From Ectothiorhodospira mobilis (lineage in GTDB: Bacteria > Pseudomonadota > Gammaproteobacteria > Ectothiorhodospirales > Ectothiorhodospiraceae): DNA of 64,000 nt. The translations under genes were made by a program, and so were the position numbers. The DNA lies in contig NZ_NRSK01000008.1 in assembly GCF_016584115.1 (NCBI RefSeq), positions 41,662 through 105,661 on the forward strand, written 5' to 3'. The notes under the pieces were generated by a model, which saw nothing but the letters and a program-made list of their open reading frames with translations, did no database searches and was not told where the DNA came from. Numbering within the stretch: position 1 is the stretch's first letter; each line of letters begins with the position of its first letter. Positions 58,578 to 64,000 of this stretch are shown piece after piece.

Positions 58578-58614
58578 TCCCGATCCATCACACGAGGCGC
58601 AGCGAGGACCCCCG

Positions 58615-59724
58615 ATGCAAGAGGCCCTGGAAAGACGCTCCTTCCTCATCCTGCTGGTGCTGGTCACCGGGCTTTTCCTCTATTTGATGAAGCCCTTCTT
58701 CGGCGCCGTGCTCTGGGCCTGCATCATCGGGGTGCTCTTCCACCCGGTGCAGGTCCGCCTGGAGGCCCGCTGGGGCCGCCGCCCCAACCTCACGGCCCTG
58801 ACCACCCTCACCCTCTGTGTGGTCATGGTGATCATCCCGGTGCTGTTCGTGCTGGGGTCCTTCGTGCGTGAGGGGGCGGCCCTGTACCAGGCCCTGCAGA
58901 GCGGGCAGATCGATCCGGGGGCCTATCTGGACCGGATCCGCCAGGCCTTCCCCGTGATCCAGGAGCTGCTGGACCGCCTCCAGGTGGACGTGGAGGGCCT
59001 CAAGGAACGGCTGGGCAATGCCGCCCTCACCACCAGCGGTTTCATCGCCCAGAACACCCTGCAGGTGGGACGCAACACCCTGCAGTTCTTCATCAGCCTG
59101 GGGCTGATGCTCTACCTGGCCTTCTTCCTGCTCCGGGACGGGGAAAAGCTGCTCCTGCTGCTGGAACGGGCCCTGCCCATCGGGGATGAGCGCGAACGGC
59201 TGCTGTTCGCCCGCTTCTCCGAGGTGGCCCGGGCCACGGTCAAGGGCAATCTGGTGGTGGCCACCATCCAGGGCACCCTGGGCGGGCTCGTCTTCTGGGC
59301 CCTGGGCATCCCCGGGGCCCTGCTCTGGGGGGTGGTGATGATCCTGCTGTCCCTCATCCCCGTGGTGGGGGCCAGCCTCATCTGGGCCCCCGTGGCCATC
59401 TACCTCTTCGCCGTGGGCGACTGGATCCAGGGGCTGATCCTGGTGGTCTTCGGCGCCGGCGTCATCGGCCTGGTGGACAACATCCTGCGCCCCATCCTGG
59501 TGGGCCGGGACACCAAGCTCCCGGACTACGTGGTGCTCCTCTCCACCCTGGGGGGCATCGTCACCTTCGGTATGAACGGCTTTGTCATCGGCCCCCTGAT
59601 CGCCGTGCTCTTCGCCGCCTTCTGGGGCATCTTCATCCGTGATTTCCATATCCTGCCGGAACAGAAGACGGCCACCGAAGACGAAAACCGCACCCCGGAT
59701 CCGGAACAAGAGGGGGAATCCTGA
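58615..59724 (+). CDS. AI-2E family (PerM/YdiK-type) membrane protein
   Basis: 369 residues, about eight membrane helices, from the ATG at 58615 (GAGGA 8 nt upstream). The pattern GAVLWACIIGVLFHPVQVRL, QNTLQVGRNTLQFFISLGLMLYLAFFLLRDGEKL, GTLGGLVFWALGIPGALLWGVVMILLSLIPVVGASLIWAP and VDNILRPILVGRDTKLPDYVVLLSTLGGI is diagnostic of the AI-2E/UPF0118 family. Members export or exchange small solutes (autoinducer-2, Na+/H+); the substrate here is unknown. Confidence 0.93.
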   Translation: MQEALERRSFLILLVLVTGLFLYLMKPFFGAVLWACIIGVLFHPVQVRLEARWGRRPNLTALTTLTLCVVMVIIPVLFVLGSFVREGAALYQALQSGQIDPGAYLDRIRQAFPVIQELLDRLQVDVEGLKERLGNAALTTSGFIAQNTLQVGRNTLQFFISLGLMLYLAFFLLRDGEKLLLLLERALPIGDERERLLFARFSEVARATVKGNLVVATIQGTLGGLVFWALGIPGALLWGVVMILLSLIPVVGASLIWAPVAIYLFAVGDWIQGLILVVFGAGVIGLVDNILRPILVGRDTKLPDYVVLLSTLGGIVTFGMNGFVIGPLIAVLFAAFWGIFIRDFHILPEQKTATEDENRTPDPEQEGES

Positions 59725-59817
59725 GACGGCCCTGCCCGGGCCGGACAGGGGGCCGGGCCCCAGCAGCGGATTGCGGATGGCCATGGACGGATCCGGCGCC
59801 GGAGGCGCCCGGGTCCC

Positions 59818-61257
59818 TCAATGCCCGAAGAACTCCCGGATCAAGGCCTTGATGCGGGCGGCATGACCGTCCGACGGCAGGGTATCCCCCCGGCTGAACA
59901 GGGCCCTCTGCACCGCCTCGGTGTGCTTACGGCGGGCTGAGGCCAGGTCGGCCAGCCCCGCCTGCAACTTCTCGTTGCGCGCCAGGAGGGGGGCAAAGGC
60001 CGTCCTGGGGATCTCGATCAGCCAGACGTTGGTCAGGGCCCGGGCCGTGGAATAGCGCGGCTCACCGGTGAGCAGGGACATCTCACCAAAGCACTGACCG
60101 GTCTTGAGGCGCTCGATCTCCCGCTCATGCCCGTTGATGGTCCGGCTCAGGATCACGACACCGCTGACCAACACGAGCATGGAATCGCCTTCATCCCCCT
60201 CCGCCACGATGCGTTCCCCCACCGGCGCCTCGCGCACGGACAACCCCCTGGCCAGGATCCCGATCTCCGCGTCAGTCAAAGGTGCGAACAGGGATACATC
60301 CCGGAGGATCTCGGTGATGCCCGGCATCATGGCCGTGGTCTTCTCGGCACGGCGCGTCTGCAACTCATAGGTCACGGCCGCCGGGGAGATGCCGGCCTGC
60401 TGCAAGCGTTGATGGATGGCCACCGACAGCTCATCAATGGCGGCAAACCGCCAGGGATAATTATCAAAATGCACATATACCATGTACTTGTAGGGTACGC
60501 TGCCGGGGTCACAGAAATAGATCATCGGCGCCGGATCGCTGCGCACCCGCTCGCACTGTAGCGCCGCCTGCTGCAGGAGCTGACGCACCACCAGCGGCGA
60601 AACCGTGCTGACCACCGAGACATGGAACCAATAGCCGTAGACCCGGGTGGGTCGATCATAATTGTGCAGGATGCTGTTGGCCGCCTTCTTGTTGGGCACC
60701 ACATAGAGACTCGCATGCCAGGAACGGATGCGTGTGGAGCGCCAGGTGATGCCGACGACCTCGCCGAGGACCCCATCCTCGAACTCGATCCAGTCGCCCA
60801 CCTGATAGGGCCGGTCGATGCTGAGGGAGACACCGGAGAAGAAGTCGGTGATGGTGTTCTGCATCGCCACACTGAGCACCCCCGCCACCAGCCCGGTGGA
60901 CAGCAGCACGGCCCCCGTATCCAACTGGAGGATCTCGGTGAGCACGATCAGGGCCGCGATGGTATAGATCGCGGCCGCCGCCGCCCCCACCAGTACCGTG
61001 GGCGCGGACGTGCCGGTGGCCCGCCGATAGGCCCCCTCCCACAGGAAGATGCGCAGGCCACGGTCCACCAGCCAGGCCCCGGAGCCCCAGAGCAGGATCT
61101 TGGTGACGGTCCCCGCGTCCTCCTGCCATTGCGGCGCCAGCAAGGGGATCAACAGACCACAGATCAGGGCATCCAACAGCAGGATCACCCCCGGAACGAC
61201 GAGCAGCAGGATGACCCAGTGAAGCCTTGGATGGCGGGATGCGAAGGTGTTGTTCAC
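59818..61257 (-). CDS. MscS-family mechanosensitive channel with C-terminal cyclic-nucleotide-binding domain
   Basis: 479 residues. Four predicted N-terminal helices, then the pore helix and MscS core (LVAGVLSVAMQNTITDFFSGVSLSIDRPYQVGDWIEF, about 130-167; YVVPNKKAANSILHNYDR), a cytoplasmic vestibule, and a CNMP domain at about 325-435 (LFAPLTDAEIGILARGLSVREAPVGERIV; GQCFGEMSLLTGEPRYSTARAL, the phosphate-binding cassette with the conserved Glu and Arg). Channels of this type are gated or tuned by cyclic nucleotide. Monocistronic. Confidence 0.93.
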   Translation of the reverse strand: MNNTFASRHPRLHWVILLLVVPGVILLLDALICGLLIPLLAPQWQEDAGTVTKILLWGSGAWLVDRGLRIFLWEGAYRRATGTSAPTVLVGAAAAAIYTIAALIVLTEILQLDTGAVLLSTGLVAGVLSVAMQNTITDFFSGVSLSIDRPYQVGDWIEFEDGVLGEVVGITWRSTRIRSWHASLYVVPNKKAANSILHNYDRPTRVYGYWFHVSVVSTVSPLVVRQLLQQAALQCERVRSDPAPMIYFCDPGSVPYKYMVYVHFDNYPWRFAAIDELSVAIHQRLQQAGISPAAVTYELQTRRAEKTTAMMPGITEILRDVSLFAPLTDAEIGILARGLSVREAPVGERIVAEGDEGDSMLVLVSGVVILSRTINGHEREIERLKTGQCFGEMSLLTGEPRYSTARALTNVWLIEIPRTAFAPLLARNEKLQAGLADLASARRKHTEAVQRALFSRGDTLPSDGHAARIKALIREFFGH

Positions 61258-61480
61258 CTGGAAAGGCCTGTCGCAGCGGTACCGGGAGCAGAGCGCCTTC
61301 TGCTGAGACTAGACGCAATCACGGACGGCTGCAGTGGGATACCGGGTCTCTGTCTCTGCCTGAATTCAGGCGGCAATACATCCACCCGTCCAGGGCAGAC
61401 CTCCCGCAGGAACCCTGAAGATCAATTTCAAGAGGGAGGATCCTGAAACAGCCAGTACTTTCCCAGGGCGCCAGGGAAAG

Positions 61481-63580
61481 TCAGAAACGGAAACGACCCA
61501 GCTGCTGCTCCAACTTCTCCACCAGAAACAGCAGGGACTGGCTTTCCCGGTTGGCCTCAGCGACGCCGTCAGCTGCCACGTGGGTCTCGTCACTGATGGT
61601 GGTGATATTACGCGTCACATCCTCCGTCACCGTACGCTGTTCCTCCACCACACTGGCGACCTGCGTAGCTAGGCTGTCGATTTCACCGATGACGCGCACC
61701 ACTTCCTGGAGATGATTCGAGGCGTTTTCAGCCCTTTCAAGGCAATATTCGGATTTTTCATTACCCGCTCTCATGGACTCCACAGCCTCTCGAGTCCGCC
61801 CCTGTAACTGGGCGATGAGATTCTGGATCTCCTCGGTGGATTGCTGGGTTCGCGAAGCCAGTCCCCGAACCTCATCAGCCACCACAGCGAATCCCCGTCC
61901 CGATTCACCGGCACGAGCCGCCTCGATGGCAGCATTGAGGGCAAGCAGGTTGGTCTGCTCGGAAATCCCCTGGATCACCTCCACAATCTGGCTTATGTTT
62001 TCGGCATCCCCCGCCAACTGCTCCATGACCTCATGGGTCCCGGAGATCTGCCCGGAAAGCTCACGGATAGATCCAGTGCTTTCGCTGACACTGCGCGCCC
62101 CCTCCGTCACCGACTCATTGGCCTCATTGGTGGATATAGCCGTGGTGTGGGCAATACGTGCCATCTCCCCGGCAGCAGCAGACATCTCATTGATCGATGT
62201 GGCAATCTGTTCCACTTCCGCACGCTGAGTTTCAATAGCTGCCGTGCTGCGTTCAGAAATCTCGGCGGCCTTGCGGGCCGAACCCTCGACATTTTTCATC
62301 GCTCCAGCCACATCCCGGACGATGCCATGGGTCTTTTCAAGGAAGGCATCAATGCCCCGGGCAAGCCCACCGATCTCATCGGAACGCCGCATATTCAGCC
62401 TCTGAGTCAGATCCCCCTCGCTGGAAGACAATTGCCCGATCATATCGGCTGCCTGGGTGATGGGACGCGCAATACCAGCCGCGATCAACGCCAGGACAAG
62501 GATGCCCAGAACGGTGATGATCGCGCCGATCAGCATCAACTGGAGCATCCCCGAATGGAAGGCTTCTGCCAAGGAGGCTCGGGTCTTCTGTGCCCCAGCC
62601 ATCACCAGGGCCCGTTCCAACCGCACCACCACCGCCCAGGGCTCGGTCTTATCGGACAGTCGTACAGGGGTCACGGCGATCAGGTGCGTGCCGGAATCGA
62701 TCAGGCGTTTCTCCCCCTGCCCGATCGTGCGCAACAGGTTGTGCTCCCCTCTGGGCGTATAGTTCTCCCCCGGAAGATATTCACCATCGGAATCCCCGGC
62801 CACGATGCCCTGCGCACTGATCAACAACACCTGCCCATGCCCTTCATACAAACGGGCATCCGCCGCCTCAACCATCCCCTGCAGAAAATCCAGTTCCAAA
62901 TCGCCACCGACCATACCCAACAGTTCCCCTTCAACCACCAGCGGCATGGTGATCGAAGTCCCCAAAAGGGTCTTGCCCTGAACTTCCCAGGAATAGGGTT
63001 CGGTCAGACAGACGCGTCGCTCACGTAGCGGACACAAATACCAGGCATTTCCGGCATCCATGGGGGTCTTTTCAACATCGATACCATCGAGATTCAGTGG
63101 ACGAGTCCCCAGATCGCCATCGCCATTACGGTACCAATACCCGGCAAATTGACCGTTAGGATGACTATGGGTATGCGGGGGCATGATAAACGCACCATCC
63201 TGACCATCGACGGCATTTGGCAACCAGGCTGAGTAGATCCCAAGCATGTCAGTATTGCGTTCCATGATATGCCGTAGATAGCCATATACCGCCTTGCGTG
63301 ACAGGGAATCCCCTTCCTGACGGATACGATCTGATAGTGTATCGGAGACCCCTTTGACCACGTGCAGAGCCTCATTCATTTTCATTGCGGTCCTGGCCGC
63401 CTGGGCATTGGCCAGTGCCTGCATCTGGCCGATCGCCTTGCGTTGCAGTTCATTACGGACCTGTTCTTCTGTTTGCTTTTCGATTCCGCGGCTGATGTGG
63501 GATACAAATGCAAGCACCACCACCATGGTCAGAATCAAGGACACCCCCGTAGCCAGGGCGATCCGATCACGGATTTTCAT
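61481..63580 (-). CDS. Methyl-accepting chemotaxis protein with dCache-type sensor
   Basis: 699 residues: membrane helix 1 (about 8-30), a large periplasmic sensor (about 31-340) with dCache landmarks ([42 protein letters not shown]), helix 2 (about 345-368), HAMP (to about 425) and a signalling domain with [31 protein letters not shown]. dCache receptors often bind amino acids or other small metabolites directly; the ligand is unknown. GGAG lies upstream of the ATG, and a sigma-28-like promoter lies about 120 bp further up. Codon use is less GC-extreme than in neighbours. Confidence 0.94.
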   Translation of the reverse strand: MKIRDRIALATGVSLILTMVVVLAFVSHISRGIEKQTEEQVRNELQRKAIGQMQALANAQAARTAMKMNEALHVVKGVSDTLSDRIRQEGDSLSRKAVYGYLRHIMERNTDMLGIYSAWLPNAVDGQDGAFIMPPHTHSHPNGQFAGYWYRNGDGDLGTRPLNLDGIDVEKTPMDAGNAWYLCPLRERRVCLTEPYSWEVQGKTLLGTSITMPLVVEGELLGMVGGDLELDFLQGMVEAADARLYEGHGQVLLISAQGIVAGDSDGEYLPGENYTPRGEHNLLRTIGQGEKRLIDSGTHLIAVTPVRLSDKTEPWAVVVRLERALVMAGAQKTRASLAEAFHSGMLQLMLIGAIITVLGILVLALIAAGIARPITQAADMIGQLSSSEGDLTQRLNMRRSDEIGGLARGIDAFLEKTHGIVRDVAGAMKNVEGSARKAAEISERSTAAIETQRAEVEQIATSINEMSAAAGEMARIAHTTAISTNEANESVTEGARSVSESTGSIRELSGQISGTHEVMEQLAGDAENISQIVEVIQGISEQTNLLALNAAIEAARAGESGRGFAVVADEVRGLASRTQQSTEEIQNLIAQLQGRTREAVESMRAGNEKSEYCLERAENASNHLQEVVRVIGEIDSLATQVASVVEEQRTVTEDVTRNITTISDETHVAADGVAEANRESQSLLFLVEKLEQQLGRFRF

Positions 63581-63700
63581 GGTTTCTCCAAAAAACTACT
63601 GATTTCAGTTGGGCACGCACGAAGCCCAGGGCGGCAACATATCCAGCCGTCCAGGGCAAATCAGCAGCATCCAGGCAGGAATGATAAGATCATTTTGGAT

Positions 63701-63727
63701 ATACCGGCCCCCAAGGCGGACCCTTTA
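63701..63727 (-). promoter_or_regulatory. Candidate sigma-28 promoter of the chemoreceptor
   Basis: On the minus strand TAAA (63724-63727), 15 bases, GCCGGTAT (63701-63708): six of eight -10 bases match GCCGATAA and the spacing is exact. Chemoreceptors are standard FliA targets. Confidence 0.5.
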
Positions 63728-63755
63728 GCTCCTGTGAGGCAGGGGCTGTAAAAGG

Positions 63756-64000
63756 TCAGTCTTCACCTGCGAACACGTGAAGAAGCGGGGAAAGCCCGGG
63801 CCCCTCTCGACAAAGGGCCCGGCAACGGCATCGCATCAGGAATACGAAGGGATTCAGGGGGTAACTGTCAGGTCTCGCCTGATTGTATACGCGTTTTCGA
63901 AATAGATCGGGGCGGTCCTGTTGCCAGGCCTTGAGGGTTTCCACCGGGGTGCGATGTCCCAGCGCCTTTTGGCCGATGTGATGGTTATACAGGCGCTGGT
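63756..64000 (-). CDS. 3' end of an IS481-family transposase (runs off the window)
   Basis: Entering at base 64000, the frame reads YNHHIGQKALGHRTPVETLKAWQQDRPDLFRKRVYNQARPDS, the C-terminus of IS481-type DDE integrases. The IS end is at about 63866 (TGTCAGGTCTCGCCTG); no stop codon lies inside the element, so the frame continues through flanking DNA to a stop at 63756. The N-terminal and catalytic parts are beyond the window. Confidence 0.8.
   Translation of the reverse strand, partial: QRLYNHHIGQKALGHRTPVETLKAWQQDRPDLFRKRVYNQARPDSYPLNPFVFLMRCRCRALCREGPGLSPLLHVFAGED
63866..64000 (-). mobile_element. IS481-family insertion sequence, one end
   Basis: Terminal sequence TGTCAGGTCTCGCCTGATTGTATAC at 63866-63890, shared with solo ends at 39060 and (degenerate) 40371. 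The terminal repeat also codes for the last transposase residues. The other end lies outside. Confidence 0.7.

Overview
The window is high-GC DNA from an anoxygenic phototrophic gammaproteobacterium. It carries bchL (dark protochlorophyllide reductase), a PucC/LhaA-type antenna assembly protein and light-harvesting alpha/beta genes with a PpsR/CrtJ-type operator. It also has classic gammaproteobacterial gene orders (glyA-nrdR-ribD-ribE-ribBA-ribH-nusB-thiL-pgpA; flgM-flgN beside flgA). A purple sulfur bacterium of the Ectothiorhodospiraceae/Chromatiales type is my inference; no rRNA is present to prove it.

Layout. 1-8.3 kb: motility and signalling. flgBCD (cut by the window edge), cheR and cheV read leftward; flgA, flgM, flgN and a ycgR-type PilZ brake read rightward. 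Well-formed sigma-54 and sigma-28 promoters can be read by eye. A hybrid histidine kinase closes the block. 8.7-11.9 kb: photosynthesis genes. 12-19 kb: zinc-ribbon membrane protein, NADP glutamate dehydrogenase, a chemoreceptor with a zinc-type sensor, and a large PAS/GAF diguanylate cyclase. 19.3-21.2 kb: gltX followed by tRNA-Ala and tRNA-Glu and a terminator. 21.2-31.3 kb: a nine-gene cobalamin operon (btuB-cobB-cbiB-cobD-cobQ-cobU-cobT-cobC-cobS) led by a cobalamin riboswitch. Divergent from it, 31.6-39.0 kb: btuF-btuC-btuD, with an RND pump pair fused to the operon by a 4-bp overlap.

39.0-43.3 kb is an accessory island, visibly richer in A+T than everything around it. It holds worn IS481-type ends, five copies of a short palindromic repeat, a decayed DUF4160/DUF2442 module, a small membrane protein, a Sll1717-type P-loop ATPase and an AbiGi-like abortive-infection protein. 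The AbiGi-like gene ends inside an 83-bp sequence with the layout of an integron attC site, so it looks like an integron gene cassette. This is the best candidate in the window for an undescribed (anti-phage) system.

43.9-52.4 kb: a retropepsin-like protease, then the riboflavin/thiamine/NusB cluster back to glyA. 52.5-59.7 kb: a TAXI-TRAP transporter, a metallophosphatase, an alanine/serine-glyoxylate aminotransferase and an AI-2E-family permease. 59.8-64 kb: an MscS channel with a cyclic-nucleotide-binding domain, a dCache chemoreceptor with a sigma-28 promoter, and the 3' end of an IS481-family transposase at the window edge. Because of the high GC content, many long antisense open frames exist; these were left out.
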